Assembly: GCF_001598055.1 (NCBI RefSeq)
Contig: NZ_CP014844.1
Location: 2,162,967 to 2,226,966, forward strand
Length of the DNA stretch: 64,000 bases
Source: Cupriavidus nantongensis
GTDB taxonomy: Bacteria > Pseudomonadota > Gammaproteobacteria > Burkholderiales > Burkholderiaceae
Direction of reading: 5' to 3'
Shown: positions 54,979 to 64,000 of the stretch, in pieces
Numbering within the stretch: the first letter of the stretch is position 1
Layout of the letters: each line of letters opens with the position of its first letter
Made by a program: the position numbers and the translations under genes
The notes under the pieces: generated by a model
Database searches by the model: none
The model's input: the letters and a program-made list of their open reading frames with translations, nothing else
What the model was told of the DNA's origin: nothing

Positions 54979-54992
54979 ACTGACCGGCAAGT
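54979..54992 (+). promoter_or_regulatory. TetR/AcrR-type operator at the RND promoter
   Basis: ACTGACCGGCAAGT matches the palindrome ACTGACCGGTCAGT typical of TetR repressors of efflux pumps in 12 of 14 positions. It directly follows the -10, where a repressor would block the start. No TetR gene is in the window. Confidence 0.5.
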
Positions 54993-55131
54993 TATTTAGC
55001 CCCCGTGCCGGCTTCCGGCCATCCGCCGGCCACCGTCGGGCCGCCACCCTCAGCTGCCACATGGCGCGGCGTGAAAGGGGTGGAGCGCGGTCCGCCCAGC
55101 AGTTGTACCCATTCCGATTCGTTGCCTACCG

Positions 55132-56340
55132 ATGCCAGTGCTTTGCCAAGTGCCGGAAGTTGCGGCTGCAGATACCTCAGTCACCCCTGTCGTCACGACG
55201 CCGCTCCGGCAGGCCGTGCGCTCCGGTAGCGGCATGGTCATGGCGGTGCTGGCGCTGGCCGGTGCGCTGGTCCTCGGCGGCTGCGGCAAGGCGCCGGAGC
55301 TCGCGCCGGAGATCCGCCCGGTGCGCATGATGCAGCTTAGCCCGCACAGCGGCAAGACCGTCTTCGAGTTTTCCGGCGACGTGCGCCCGCGTGTGGAGTC
55401 GCGGCTGGGCTTCCGCGTCGGCGGCAAGATTGCCGCGCGGCTGGTGGATGTCGGCGCCGTGGTCAGTAAGGGCCAGCCGCTGGCACGGCTGGACCCGGCC
55501 GACCTGTCGCTGGCTGAAGCCGGCTCGCGCGCGCAGTTCGAGGCAGCCCGCACCGACCGCGACCTCGCCGCGGCAGACCTGAAGCGCTACAACGACCTGT
55601 TCGCCAAGGGCTTTATCAGCGCCGCCGAGCAGCACCGGCGCCAGGCCAGTTTCGATGCCGCCGAAGCGCGGCTGCGCCAGGCCCAGGCCGGGCTGCGCAG
55701 CCAGTCCAACCAGACCGCCTATGCCGTGCTGCATGCCGATGCCGACGGCGTGGTCACCGCCATCGACGCCGAGGTGGGCCAGGTCGTCACCCCCGGCCAG
55801 CCGGTGGTGCGGGTGGCGCAGACGGCGGAGAAGGAAGTGGCGATCGGCCTGCCCGAGGACCAGGTCGGCCTGCTGCGCGGCCTGACCGACGTGACCGTCC
55901 ATACCTGGGCCGAGCCGCAGCGTGCGCTGCCCGGCCGCGTGCGCGAGATCGCCGCCTCGGCCGACCCGGTCACGCGCACCTACGCCACCCGCGTGAGCGT
56001 GCCCAACCCGCCCGCCGACCTCAAGCTGGGCATGACCGCGGTGGTGACCTTCGTGCGCAACGGCGCCGCGCCGGCGCTGCGCGTGCCGCTGACCGCGCTG
56101 CTGCAGGAACAGGGCCGCGACCAGGTCTGGGTCTACGATGCCGCGTCCGGCACGGTCAAGCCGGTGGCGGTGACGCTGGGGGAAGCCTTCGGCAACGAGA
56201 TCGAGGTGCGCCAGGGCCTGGCGCCGGGGCAGACCATCGTCACCGCGGGCGTGCACCTGCTGCGCCCGGGGCAGAAGGTGCGGCCGCTGCAGACGGTCGC
56301 GCCGGCGTCGGCACCGGCCGCCACCCCGAAGCAGGGGTGA
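55132..56340 (+). CDS. RND efflux periplasmic membrane fusion lipoprotein
   Basis: Up to 402 residues. The lipobox LGGC (Cys51 with the ATG start) anchors it to the inner membrane. A GTG at 55216 would give a shorter, more usual lipoprotein signal starting VRSGSGMVMAV, so the start is uncertain. Biotinyl-lipoyl half-motifs GFRVGGKIAARLVDVGAVVSKGQPLARLD and ADGVVTAIDAEVGQVVTPGQPVVRV surround a helical hairpin (~120-180). It joins the RND pump to an outer-membrane channel, which is not in this operon. Confidence 0.9.
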   Translation: MPVLCQVPEVAAADTSVTPVVTTPLRQAVRSGSGMVMAVLALAGALVLGGCGKAPELAPEIRPVRMMQLSPHSGKTVFEFSGDVRPRVESRLGFRVGGKIAARLVDVGAVVSKGQPLARLDPADLSLAEAGSRAQFEAARTDRDLAAADLKRYNDLFAKGFISAAEQHRRQASFDAAEARLRQAQAGLRSQSNQTAYAVLHADADGVVTAIDAEVGQVVTPGQPVVRVAQTAEKEVAIGLPEDQVGLLRGLTDVTVHTWAEPQRALPGRVREIAASADPVTRTYATRVSVPNPPADLKLGMTAVVTFVRNGAAPALRVPLTALLQEQGRDQVWVYDAASGTVKPVAVTLGEAFGNEIEVRQGLAPGQTIVTAGVHLLRPGQKVRPLQTVAPASAPAATPKQG

Positions 56341-56344
56341 GCGG

Positions 56345-59300
56345 ATGGACCATTCCCGCTTCAACCTGTCGCGCTGGGCGCTCGAACATCAACCGCTGAC
56401 CCGCTACCTGCTGGTGGTGCTGCTGCTCGGCGGCCTGCTGGCGTTCTTCCAGCTGGGCCAGGACGAGGACCCGCCGTTTACCTTCCGCGTGATGGTGGTG
56501 CAGGCCTTCTGGCCCGGCGCCACCGCCGAGCAGATCGCGGTCCAGGTCACCGACAAGATCGAGCGCCAGCTGCAGGAAGTGCCGTATGCGGACAAGATCC
56601 GCAGCTTTTCCAAGCCCGGCGAGACCACGGTGATCTTCCAGCTCAAGGACACCTCGCCCGCGAAAGAGACCGCGCAGGTCTGGTACACCGTGCGCAAGAA
56701 GATCGGCGATATCCAGCAGACCCTGCCGGCCGGCGTGCGCGGGCCGTTCTTCAACGACGAGTTCGGCGACGTCTACGGCACCATCTACGCGCTCTCGGCC
56801 GATGGCTTCAATTACAAGGAGCTGCGCGAATATGCCGACCTGGTGCGGCAGGAACTGCTGCGCGTGCCGTCGGTGGCCAAGGTGTCGCTGATCGGGCTGC
56901 AGGACGAGAAGGTCTACATCGAGTTCAACCAGGCGCGCTTTGCCCAGCTGGGGCTGGACATCAACGCCATCGCCGACCAGATCTCGCAGCAGAACAACCT
57001 GACCGGCAGCGGCGTGCTGGTAACCCCGAGCGACAACCTGCAGGTGCGCCTGTCGGGCCAGTTCGCCAGCGTGGCAGACCTGGAGAACCTGGTGCTGCGC
57101 GGCCCCAACGGCATCGCCAATATCCGCCTGGGCGACATCGCCCACGTCTACCGCGGCTATGTCGACCCTACCCAGCAGCGCATGCGCTTCAACGGCAAGG
57201 ACGTGATCGGGCTGGGCATCTCGATGCAGAAGGGCGGCGACATCATCGAGCTCGGCAAGAACCTGCGCGGCGCCTTCGAGCGGCTGCGCGGCCAGCTGCC
57301 GGTGGGCATCGAGATGGATCAGGTGCAGGACCAGCCCGAGGCGGTGCAGCGCTCGGTCGGCGAGTTCGTGCGGGTGCTGATCGAGGCGGTGGTGATCGTG
57401 CTGGCGGTCAGCTTTGTCTCGCTGGGCCTGCACACGCGGCCGCTGCGGCTCGATGTGCGCCCGGGGCTGGTGGTGGCGCTGACCATCCCGCTGGTGCTGG
57501 CGGTGACGTTCCTGTTCATGAACATCTTCGGCATCGGCCTGCACAAGATTTCGCTGGGCGCGCTGATCGTGGCGCTGGGGCTGCTGGTCGACGACGCCAT
57601 CATCGCGGTCGAGATGATGGTGCGCAAGCTGGAAGAGGGCTTCTCCAAGATGGAGGCCGCCACCTTCGCCTATACCTCGACCGCGATGCCGATGCTGACC
57701 GGCACGCTGATCACCGCGGCCGGCTTCCTGCCGGTGGGGCTGGCGCGTTCGACGGTGGGCGAGTACACCTTCGCGATCTTCGCGGTGACGGCGCTGGCGC
57801 TGGTGCTGTCGTGGCTGGCCGCGGTCTACTTCACGCCCTACCTGGGCTACCTGCTGCTCAAGACCCGCGGCCCGGGCGCGGGCGAGGCCCACGAGGTCTT
57901 CGACACGCCGTTCTACGCGCGCTTCCGCCGGCTGGTGGACTGGTGCGTCACCTGGCGCAAGCTGGTGATCGCGATCACGCTGGTGGCGTTCGCGCTGGGC
58001 ATCTACGCCTTCAAGTTCGTCGAGAAGCAGTTCTTCCCGGATTCCAGCCGCCCGGAACTGATGGTGGAGCTGTGGATGCCGGAGGGCACCAGCTTTGCCC
58101 AGATGGAAACCGAAGCGAAACGCTTCGAGCAACGGATCGGCAAGGACCGCGACGTCGCCAGCCTGACCACCTTCGTCGGCACCGGCGCGCCGCGCTTCTA
58201 CCTGCCGCTGGACCAGATCTTCCCGCAGACCAACGTGGCGCAGGTGATCGTGATGCCGGCCAGCACCGAAGTGCGCGACGCGCTGCGCCGGCGCGTCATC
58301 CAGCTGCTCGATGCCGAGTTCCCGTACCTGCGCGGGCGCGTCAAGCTGCTGCCCAACGGGCCGCCGGTGGCCTATCCGGTGCAGTTCCGCGTGATCGGGC
58401 CCGACGCAGCCGGCGTGCGCCGGCTGGCCGACCAGGTCAAGGCCGAGATGCGCGCCAACCCCAATACCGTCGGCGTCAACGACAACTGGAACGAGAACGT
58501 CAAGATGCTGCGCCTGGAGATCGACCAGGACAAGGCGCGCGCGCTGGGCGTGACCACCCAGGCCATCGCCCGGGTCACGCAGACGGTGCTGAGCGGCGTG
58601 CCGGTGGGGCAGTACCGCGACGGCGACAAGCTGATCGACATCCTGATGCGCACGCCGCGCAATGAGCGTGACGCGATCTCGGACCTGAACAACATGCTGG
58701 TGCCGACCAGCAGCGGGCGGGTGGTGCCGCTGACGCAGGTGGCGCGCGTGACGCTGCGCTCCGAGCCCGGCGTGGTCTGGCGCGAGAACCGCGACTTCGG
58801 CGTGACCGTGCAGGCCGACGTGGTCGACGGCATCCAGGGCCCGACCGTCACCGCGCAGATCAACCCGAAGCTGGACGCGCTGCGCGCGCAGCTGCCGCCG
58901 GGCTACCGCATCACCGTGGCCGGCGCGGAAGAGGAAAGCGGCAAGGCCGGCGCGTCGATCGCGGCGCAGCTGCCGCTGTGCATCTTCATCATCTTCACGC
59001 TGCTGATGCTGCAGCTCCACAGCTTCTCGCGCGCGGCCATGGTGTTCCTGACCGGCCCGCTCGGGCTGATCGGCGCCGCCGCCACGCTGTTGCTGCTGCG
59101 TGCGCCGATGGGCTTCGTGGCGCAGCTGGGCATCACCGCGCTGCTGGGCATGATCATCCGCAACTCGGTGATCCTGGTCGACCAGATCGAGCAGGACATC
59201 CGCGCCGGCGTGCCGCAATGGACCGCCATCGTCGAGGCCGCGGTGCGCCGCTTCCGCCCGATCATCCTGACCGCGGCCGCGGCGGTGCTGGCGATGATCC

Positions 59301-59458
59301 CGCTGTCGCGCTCGATGTTCTGGGGGCCGATGGCGGTAGCCATCATGGGCGGGCTGATCATTGCCACGGTGCTGACGCTGCTGTTCCTGCCGGCGCTGTA
59401 CGCTGCATGGTTCCGCGTGCGGCGGCCCGAGGACGGACCGGGCGCCGTGGCCGTGTGA
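56345..59458 (+). CDS. RND family efflux transporter, inner-membrane pump
   Basis: 1037-residue proton-driven exporter. Twelve transmembrane helices and two large periplasmic domains. Helix 4 carries the paired Asp in LGLLVDDAIIAVEMMVRKLEEG, needed for proton coupling. The C-terminal half has PLGLIGAAATLLLLRAPMGF. Length is normal. It starts 4 bp after the fusion gene. Substrate unknown; relatives export drugs, lipids or metabolites. Fewer acidic residues in the proton path than in metal (HME) pumps argues for the HAE type, but weakly. Confidence 0.93.
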   Translation: MDHSRFNLSRWALEHQPLTRYLLVVLLLGGLLAFFQLGQDEDPPFTFRVMVVQAFWPGATAEQIAVQVTDKIERQLQEVPYADKIRSFSKPGETTVIFQLKDTSPAKETAQVWYTVRKKIGDIQQTLPAGVRGPFFNDEFGDVYGTIYALSADGFNYKELREYADLVRQELLRVPSVAKVSLIGLQDEKVYIEFNQARFAQLGLDINAIADQISQQNNLTGSGVLVTPSDNLQVRLSGQFASVADLENLVLRGPNGIANIRLGDIAHVYRGYVDPTQQRMRFNGKDVIGLGISMQKGGDIIELGKNLRGAFERLRGQLPVGIEMDQVQDQPEAVQRSVGEFVRVLIEAVVIVLAVSFVSLGLHTRPLRLDVRPGLVVALTIPLVLAVTFLFMNIFGIGLHKISLGALIVALGLLVDDAIIAVEMMVRKLEEGFSKMEAATFAYTSTAMPMLTGTLITAAGFLPVGLARSTVGEYTFAIFAVTALALVLSWLAAVYFTPYLGYLLLKTRGPGAGEAHEVFDTPFYARFRRLVDWCVTWRKLVIAITLVAFALGIYAFKFVEKQFFPDSSRPELMVELWMPEGTSFAQMETEAKRFEQRIGKDRDVASLTTFVGTGAPRFYLPLDQIFPQTNVAQVIVMPASTEVRDALRRRVIQLLDAEFPYLRGRVKLLPNGPPVAYPVQFRVIGPDAAGVRRLADQVKAEMRANPNTVGVNDNWNENVKMLRLEIDQDKARALGVTTQAIARVTQTVLSGVPVGQYRDGDKLIDILMRTPRNERDAISDLNNMLVPTSSGRVVPLTQVARVTLRSEPGVVWRENRDFGVTVQADVVDGIQGPTVTAQINPKLDALRAQLPPGYRITVAGAEEESGKAGASIAAQLPLCIFIIFTLLMLQLHSFSRAAMVFLTGPLGLIGAAATLLLLRAPMGFVAQLGITALLGMIIRNSVILVDQIEQDIRAGVPQWTAIVEAAVRRFRPIILTAAAAVLAMIPLSRSMFWGPMAVAIMGGLIIATVLTLLFLPALYAAWFRVRRPEDGPGAVAV

Positions 59459-59500
59459 CGGCCGGCGCCAGGGTCCTGCGCTGCGGCACCAGGCCTGCGC

Positions 59501-59950
59501 CTAGTTGCAGATCGTGCCGGGTACGGGCTTGCCGGAGGCAGTCAGCCCCTGGCACGCGTCGCCGCTGGCCAGGCTGGTGTCCGATGCCGACGCCGGCGAC
59601 AGCTTCAGCTTGCCGGCCACGGTGCAGCAGCCGCGCGGCGGTGGCGGGTTGGGGCTGCGTTTGACGGTGGTGCCGGTTATCGTGGCTGGAGCGCTCGGGA
59701 TTACCGAAGTCGTCGGCACCGGGCTCACCTCCGCCGCCGGCGTGGCGGCCGCTGCGGCCGCTGCAGCAGCGCCGGCCTTTGGCGGTCCGCCTGCTTCGGC
59801 GGACTCGTCCACTTCAGGATAGACGCATTGCCCCTGGTGGCAGATTCGCTCACCTTTGCACTGCATGTCGTAATGGCATCCGGCGGCGTGTGCGAGCGAT
59901 GTCCAGCCAGCGGCCATCGACGCTGCCAACAGCAAGGCAGGGAATTTCAT
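59501..59950 (-). CDS. Exported cysteine-containing protein with Ala/Pro linker
   Basis: 149 residues. GGAGG lies close before the ATG at 59950. A signal peptide (residues ~1-22, MKFPALLLAASMAAGWTSLAHA) is followed by a small Cys cluster (GCHYDMQCKGERICHQGQC, four Cys), a low-complexity Ala/Pro/Thr linker, and a second Cys pair (RGCCTVAG) with two more near the end. The first cluster resembles a short EGF- or DUF-like disulfide knot. Function unknown; probably periplasmic or secreted. Confidence 0.8.
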   Translation of the reverse strand: MKFPALLLAASMAAGWTSLAHAAGCHYDMQCKGERICHQGQCVYPEVDESAEAGGPPKAGAAAAAAAAATPAAEVSPVPTTSVIPSAPATITGTTVKRSPNPPPPRGCCTVAGKLKLSPASASDTSLASGDACQGLTASGKPVPGTICN

Positions 59951-60196
59951 ATGCCCTCCGATCAGGGCTGAGGTGATGACGGCGGGCACCGCCTGCGCAG
60001 TGCGCACGGCGGCTCCGACATCTTCAGCATAGATCGCCGCAAGGGTCCGCGAAAGGCGGTGCCACTCAGGTGTTCTACCACCTGCGGCAAGCGCCGCGAA
60101 TCGGCGCCAATAAGCGCGAATAGCGAGCGTCATTGCTTCGCCACGCAGTCGCTTGCCGCATGGCCGATCGGAGTCTGAGATGGGGAAGGTTGTCAG

Positions 60197-60216
60197 CCCG
60201 CCACTTGCAGGGCGGG
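60197..60216 (-). terminator. Weak hairpin after tRNA-Leu
   Basis: CCCGCC (60197-60202) pairs with GGCGGG (60211-60216) just past the encoded CCA end on the minus strand. No T-run; the call is tentative. Confidence 0.35.
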
Positions 60217-60303
60217 TGGTGCGAGGGAGGGGACTCGAACCCCTACACCATTGCTGGCGTCAGGACCTAAACCTGGTGCGTCTACCAATTTCGCCACCCT
60301 CGC
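60217..60303 (-). tRNA. tRNA-Leu, anticodon UAG
   Basis: 87 nt on the minus strand. The acceptor arms GCGAGGG and CCCTCGC pair perfectly, and the CCA end is encoded (ACCA at 60220-60217). The anticodon loop TTTAGGT has TAG, reading CUA and other CUN Leu codons. It has the long variable arm of class II tRNAs and the T arm GGGGTTCGAGTCCCC. There is no mobile element at its 3' end. A minus-strand TACAAT at 60458-60463 may be its -10, with a ~155-bp leader. Confidence 0.96.
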
Positions 60304-60560
60304 GGTCCTTGCGGCGCTGCCCGGGCGGGCGGCCGCGATGCTCGTTGCCGGAGACGAAAGCAAAAAAGGCGGCTGGAAGTGCCCGCCTTTGCCGCCTGCC
60401 TTTGCCGTCTTCTTGCCGGATCTGCCGCCGGCAGCCCGCAGTGCAACGAGGTTGCGGATTGTAGCGCAAGGCGCGGGGGGAATCCAGCCCCGTGGCGACT
60501 GCGCGCCCTGGCGGCCCCGTGCGGCTATATTGTCGGCTTTCCAGACCCTGATCCCTGCCC

Positions 60561-60929
60561 ATGATTGCCGTTCCGACCCTGACCCCGCTGCGCTGGCGCC
60601 TGCTGTTCTGGGCCTGCGCCGCCGCCGTGCTGGCGCTGTCGCTGATGCCGCCGACGCAGCCGCTGCCGACCACCGGCTGGGACAAGGCCAACCACGCGCT
60701 CGGGTTTGCGCTGCTGGGGCTGCTGGGCGCACGCGCCTACGCGGCACGGGGCTGGCCGCTATGGCTGGGCCTGGTTGCGTATGGCGGCGTGATCGAGTTG
60801 CTGCAGGGGCAGACCGGCTACCGCGAGGCCGACTGGCTCGACCTGCTCGCCGATACGGTCGGCGTGGCCGCGGCCTTGGCGCTGGACTGGCTGGTGCGCC
60901 GGCTCAGCGCTCCTCGGCTTCGAGCGTGA
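60561..60929 (+). CDS. VanZ-like family membrane protein
   Basis: 122 residues with four transmembrane helices. The family pattern is SLMPP (near residue 28), GWDKANHALGFALLG with the conserved Asp-x-x-x-His, and IELLQGQTGYREADWLDLLADTVG, where the E-x-x-Q and D-x-x-x-D residues sit. Function of stand-alone VanZ proteins is unknown. A TATATT at 60526-60531 may be its -10. The 3' end overlaps the convergent rlmJ by 26 bp. Confidence 0.88.
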   Translation: MIAVPTLTPLRWRLLFWACAAAVLALSLMPPTQPLPTTGWDKANHALGFALLGLLGARAYAARGWPLWLGLVAYGGVIELLQGQTGYREADWLDLLADTVGVAAALALDWLVRRLSAPRLRA

Positions 60930-61761
60930 AGCCCGCGCCGTCGTCCTGGCCGAGCAGGTCGGCCAGCACCGGCATGGCCTGCTGCAGCGATTCCTGCAGC
61001 CGCCACGGCGGGTTGACGATGAACATGCCGCTGCCGTGCAGGCCCAGCCCACCCTCGACCGGGTGCTTGACCGTCAGGGTCACATGCAGCCAGCTCTTGA
61101 GCGGCAAGGCCTTCAGCTGCACCGGCAACTGCAGCGCTTCGCGTCGCTGCACCTGCGGGTACCAGACCGCATAGACGCCGGTGGCGAAACGCTCCAGCCC
61201 GTCGCGCACGGTCTGCACGGTGCGCGCGTAGTCCTGCTTGTCTTCGTACGACGGATCGACCAGCACGAGCGCGCGCCGCGGCGGCGGCGGCAGGATCGCC
61301 TTGATGCCGCCGAAGCCGTCGCCGTCGTACAGCATCACGCGGCGCCCGGCGCCGCGGAAGTTGTCGCGCAGCACCTGGATCTCGGTGCTGTGCAGTTCGA
61401 ACAGCCGCAGGCGGTCGTGTTCGCGCAGCATCTGCCAGGCCAGCCAGGGCGAGCCCGGGTAGTGGCGCAGGTTGCCGTCCGGGTTGAGCGCGCGCACCTG
61501 GTCCAGGTATTCGTCCAGCATGGGCGGCAATTGGGTGCCGCTTGCGGCGGCGCGCCACAACGGGGCGATGCCGGTCTCGAATTCGGCCTTCTTCTGCGCG
61601 TAGGCGTGGTCGAGCGCATAGAGGCCGGCGCCGGCATGGGTGTCGATGTACCAGAACGCCTTGTCCTTCTGCGTCAGGTGCTCCAGCAGTTGCACCACGA
61701 CGGCGTGCTTGAGGACATCGGCGTGATTGCCGGCATGGAAGGCGTGACGATAGCTGAGCAT
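60904..61761 (-). CDS. rlmJ: 23S rRNA (adenine-2030-N6)-methyltransferase RlmJ
   Basis: 285 residues. The start [19 protein letters not shown] is the family hallmark; SAM binding is around [13 protein letters not shown], and the catalytic motif is LVDPSYEDK, equivalent to the N/D-P-P-Y motif of N6-adenine methylases. Length is normal. ATG 61761 is chosen over a longer frame for this hallmark. Divergent from mnmC with ~160 bp between. Confidence 0.95.
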   Translation of the reverse strand: MLSYRHAFHAGNHADVLKHAVVVQLLEHLTQKDKAFWYIDTHAGAGLYALDHAYAQKKAEFETGIAPLWRAAASGTQLPPMLDEYLDQVRALNPDGNLRHYPGSPWLAWQMLREHDRLRLFELHSTEIQVLRDNFRGAGRRVMLYDGDGFGGIKAILPPPPRRALVLVDPSYEDKQDYARTVQTVRDGLERFATGVYAVWYPQVQRREALQLPVQLKALPLKSWLHVTLTVKHPVEGGLGLHGSGMFIVNPPWRLQESLQQAMPVLADLLGQDDGAGFTLEAEER

Positions 61762-61922
61762 GTGGAGCAGGGCGCCCTGGCGGCGCAAGATCGGAGGCGG
61801 ACGGCAAGGCGGTCCGCGGCAAGGCCGCTATGCTACCATCCGGCGCCAGTTGCTCTTGCTGGTCCCTGCTGCACCCGTGGTGCTCCGGCCGGGGCAATTC
61901 GCTTCCACAGAGTTTTCCATCC

Positions 61923-63896
61923 ATGCCGCGCGCACTCGAGCCCGCCGAGCCGATCCTGTCGGCCGGGGGCACTCCGTATTCGCCCCGCTACGACGACGTC
62001 TACCACAGCACCGAAGGCGGGCTGGCGCAGGCCGCCCATGTCTTCCTCGGCGGCAATGGCTTGCCCGGGGCGTGGGCCGGCAAGCGGCAGTTCGTCATCG
62101 TCGAGACCGGCTTCGGCCAGGGGCTGAATTTCATGGCGACGTGGCAGGCGTGGCGCGACGATCCGCAGCGCTGCGGCACGCTGCATTTCGTCTCGATCGA
62201 AAAGCATCCGTTCACGCGCGAGGGGCTGGCGCAACTGCATGCCGGCCTGGACGGGCTGCAGCCACTCGCGCAGGCGCTGCAGGCGCAATGGCCGCTGGCG
62301 CTGCCGGGCCTGCATCGGCTCGCGTTCGACCAGGGCCGCGTGGTGCTGACGCTGGCGCTGGGCGATGCCGAAGCGATGCTGCCGCGGCTGGCCGCCGGGG
62401 CCGATGCCTTCTACCTGGACGGCTTCTCGCCGGCGCGCAATGCCGACATGTGGTCGGCCCCCGTGTTCCGCGGCCTGGCGCGGCTGGCGCGTCCCGGTGC
62501 CACGCTGGCGACGTATACCGCCGCGGGCTTCGTGCGGCGCGGGCTGAAGGAGGTCGGCTTCGAGGTCGACAAGGCCTCCGGCTTTGGCGGCAAGCGCGAC
62601 ATGACGGTCGCGCGCTTTCGCCCGCAATGGAAATCGCGCCGCCACGCGCCGCCGCTGCCCGGGCAATGGGCCGAGCGCCATGCCATCGTGATCGGCGCCG
62701 GGCTGGCGGGCTGCGCCGTGACCGAGCGCCTGGCCGCGCGCGGCTGGCGCGTGACCCTGTTCGACACCCACGACGGGCCGGCGCGGCAGACCTCGGCGCA
62801 TCGCGCCGCGGCCATGCATGCGCATGTATCGGCCGACGACAGCCTGCTGTCGCGGCTGTCGCGCGCCGGCAACCAGTACGCGCTGCGCGCCTGGGCGGCG
62901 CTGGCCGACGCCGGGCACCCGGTCGGCTGGCACGGCTGCGGCGTGCTGCAGATCGGCGAGGACGAGGCCGAAGGCGAGGCCCAGCGCGCAGCGCTGGACG
63001 CCATGGATTTGCCGCAGCAGTTCGTGCGCTGGATGAGCGCCGCCGAGGCCGCCGCAACACATCACGCCGGCGTGCCGCGCGGCGGCCTGTGGTTCCCGCA
63101 GGGCGGATGGGTCGCGCCGCCGGACATCTGCGCGGCGCAGCTGGCGCGTGCCGGCGATGCGGTAACCGCGCGCTTCGGCTGCCGGGTCGGCGCGATCGCG
63201 CGCGTCGACGGCAAATGGCAGGCACTTGCGCAGGACGGCGCCGTGCTGGCGTCGGCACCGGTGCTGGTGTTGGCCAACGCACATGAGGCGCAGCAACTGC
63301 TGCCGCAGCAGCACTGGACCCTGCGCCGCGTGCGCGGGCAGCTGACCACGCTGGCGGCCGCGCAGGTCGACGCGCTCGGCGGCTGGCCCGACTGCGTGGT
63401 GACCGGCGCGGGCTACCTGCTGCCGCGTGCCGCCGACGGCAGCGGCCGCGTCGGCTCCAGCTACGACGAAGACACCGGCCCGCTGGTGGAGCAGCCGGCG
63501 GTCCACGCGGCCAACCTCGCCCGGCTGGCGGCGCTGCTGCCGGATCGGGCCAATGCGGTGGCTGCGATCGACCCCGCCGACGTGTCGGGCTATGTCGGCG
63601 TGCGCACGGTCACGCACAACCGGTTGCCGCTGATCGGGCAGGTGCCTGACGAGGCTGCCGCGATGGCGCAGGCGGCGTCGCTGCGCGGCGCGCACCTGCG
63701 CGACCTGCCGCGCCTGCCCGGCCTCTATGCGGCGCTGGCCTATGCCTCGCGCGGCCTGACCTGGGCCGCGCTGGGCGCGGAACTGCTGGCCAGCCAGATC
63801 GAAGGCGAGCCGCTGCCGCTGGAGTCCGACCTGGCCGATGCGGTCGATCCGGCACGCCTGCTGCTGCGCGCGCTGCGCCATGGGCAGGCAGCGTAG
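61923..63896 (+). CDS. mnmC: tRNA U34 5-methylaminomethyl-2-thiouridine bifunctional enzyme MnmC
   Basis: 657-residue enzyme finishing the mnm5s2U34 modification in tRNA. The N-terminal methyltransferase (MnmC2, ~1-240) has [10 protein letters not shown] for SAM binding and [17 protein letters not shown]. The C-terminal FAD oxidoreductase (MnmC1, ~255-657) begins with [18 protein letters not shown] and ends with [13 protein letters not shown]. The order in the fusion matches E. coli. ATG 61923 is chosen as the upstream frame is not conserved-looking. Confidence 0.95.
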   Translation: MPRALEPAEPILSAGGTPYSPRYDDVYHSTEGGLAQAAHVFLGGNGLPGAWAGKRQFVIVETGFGQGLNFMATWQAWRDDPQRCGTLHFVSIEKHPFTREGLAQLHAGLDGLQPLAQALQAQWPLALPGLHRLAFDQGRVVLTLALGDAEAMLPRLAAGADAFYLDGFSPARNADMWSAPVFRGLARLARPGATLATYTAAGFVRRGLKEVGFEVDKASGFGGKRDMTVARFRPQWKSRRHAPPLPGQWAERHAIVIGAGLAGCAVTERLAARGWRVTLFDTHDGPARQTSAHRAAAMHAHVSADDSLLSRLSRAGNQYALRAWAALADAGHPVGWHGCGVLQIGEDEAEGEAQRAALDAMDLPQQFVRWMSAAEAAATHHAGVPRGGLWFPQGGWVAPPDICAAQLARAGDAVTARFGCRVGAIARVDGKWQALAQDGAVLASAPVLVLANAHEAQQLLPQQHWTLRRVRGQLTTLAAAQVDALGGWPDCVVTGAGYLLPRAADGSGRVGSSYDEDTGPLVEQPAVHAANLARLAALLPDRANAVAAIDPADVSGYVGVRTVTHNRLPLIGQVPDEAAAMAQAASLRGAHLRDLPRLPGLYAALAYASRGLTWAALGAELLASQIEGEPLPLESDLADAVDPARLLLRALRHGQAA

Positions 63897-64000
63897 CGCG
63901 GTGCAGCGGCGCTGCATGGTTGCGGGGCGTTCCGGGCAAAATCTGCCGGAAGCGAATCAAAACCGTGCGATAATCCCCGTTTTCCGTTTGCGCGGAGCTT
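63897..64000. other. Downstream region with candidate -10 element at the window end
   Basis: After the mnmC stop there is AT-richer DNA with GATAAT at 63969-63974, possibly a -10 for a gene beyond the window. No -35 with proper spacing and no gene start within view. Confidence 0.35.

Larger units (their letters stand above)
54715..55131. other. Intergenic region between hpnD and the RND operon
   Basis: About 420 bp without a gene. It holds a strong plus-strand promoter (54950-54978), a TetR-like operator and a ~150-bp leader to the membrane fusion gene. The hpnD promoter should also be here but is not obvious. Confidence 0.6.

Noticed and set aside
56240..59218. A 992-codon minus-strand frame
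   Set aside because: It is the antisense of the RND pump, with no recognisable domain.
60217..60303. tRNA-Leu as an integration site for a genomic island
   Set aside because: No integrase and no direct repeat of the tRNA 3' end nearby; flanking genes are ordinary core genes.

Overview
The window is a GC-rich stretch of a Burkholderiales chromosome, almost certainly a Cupriavidus species close to but distinct from C. necator H16. The basis is the phaC-phaA-phaB-phaR cluster followed by dusC, rimO and bktB. PhaC matches the H16 class I synthase nearly throughout but is 593 rather than 589 residues, with an insertion near residue 50. The phaC promoter (TTGACA, 18-bp spacer, AACAAT) lies about 307 bp upstream of the start codon, as I recall for H16. 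I see no phage, insertion sequence, integron or CRISPR array. This is core backbone with a few accessory islets.

Layout. 1-2833: end of a branched-chain amino acid type ABC transporter operon. 3155-8180: Kup potassium transporter, a small exported repeat protein, an alpha/beta hydrolase-LuxR fusion, and two Hsp20 genes behind a sigma-32-like promoter. 8246-13328: a lipid A/sugar-nucleotide locus, with an ArnT-like transferase and a UDP-4-keto-pentose/UDP-xylose synthase divergent from a PmrAB/QseBC-type two-component system and a PmrA-like box between them. 13386-22458: housekeeping genes (tex, a YdcH-like protein, a DinG/YoaA helicase, bamD, rluD, pgeF). 22459-32400: the polyhydroxybutyrate region (phaC, phaA, phaB, phaR, later bktB), interrupted by a HigBA-like toxin-antitoxin pair with its own palindromic operator, then dusC and rimO. 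32409-37065: a small exported protein, a cystathionine beta-lyase-like enzyme, a DUF2789 protein and a Fur-box-preceded three-gene PepSY operon. 37111-46041: serB, a periplasmic M20 amidohydrolase, argE, mfd and ispDF, with two inverted-repeat intergenic elements. 46056-54714: a GNAT acetyltransferase, ahpD/ahpC, an MFS transporter, an EnvZ/OmpR-type pair, a carbamoylase-like M20 enzyme and hpnD. 54950-63896: an RND efflux pair behind a strong promoter and a TetR-type operator, a Cys-containing exported protein, tRNA-Leu(UAG), a VanZ-like protein, rlmJ and mnmC.

How the genes work together. PhaA condenses two acetyl-CoA, PhaB reduces acetoacetyl-CoA to (R)-3-hydroxybutyryl-CoA and PhaC polymerises it. 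PhaR is the granule-responsive repressor. BktB supplies longer 3-ketoacyl-CoA for copolymers. AhpC is a peroxiredoxin recycled by AhpD. The arnT/U4kpxs/PmrAB block probably adjusts outer-membrane charge. No entirely new system is evident. The most useful new material is regulatory: the PmrA-like box, a Fur box, a sigma-32 promoter with a possible thermosensor leader, a palindrome before phaR, and hairpins between the phaCAB genes.
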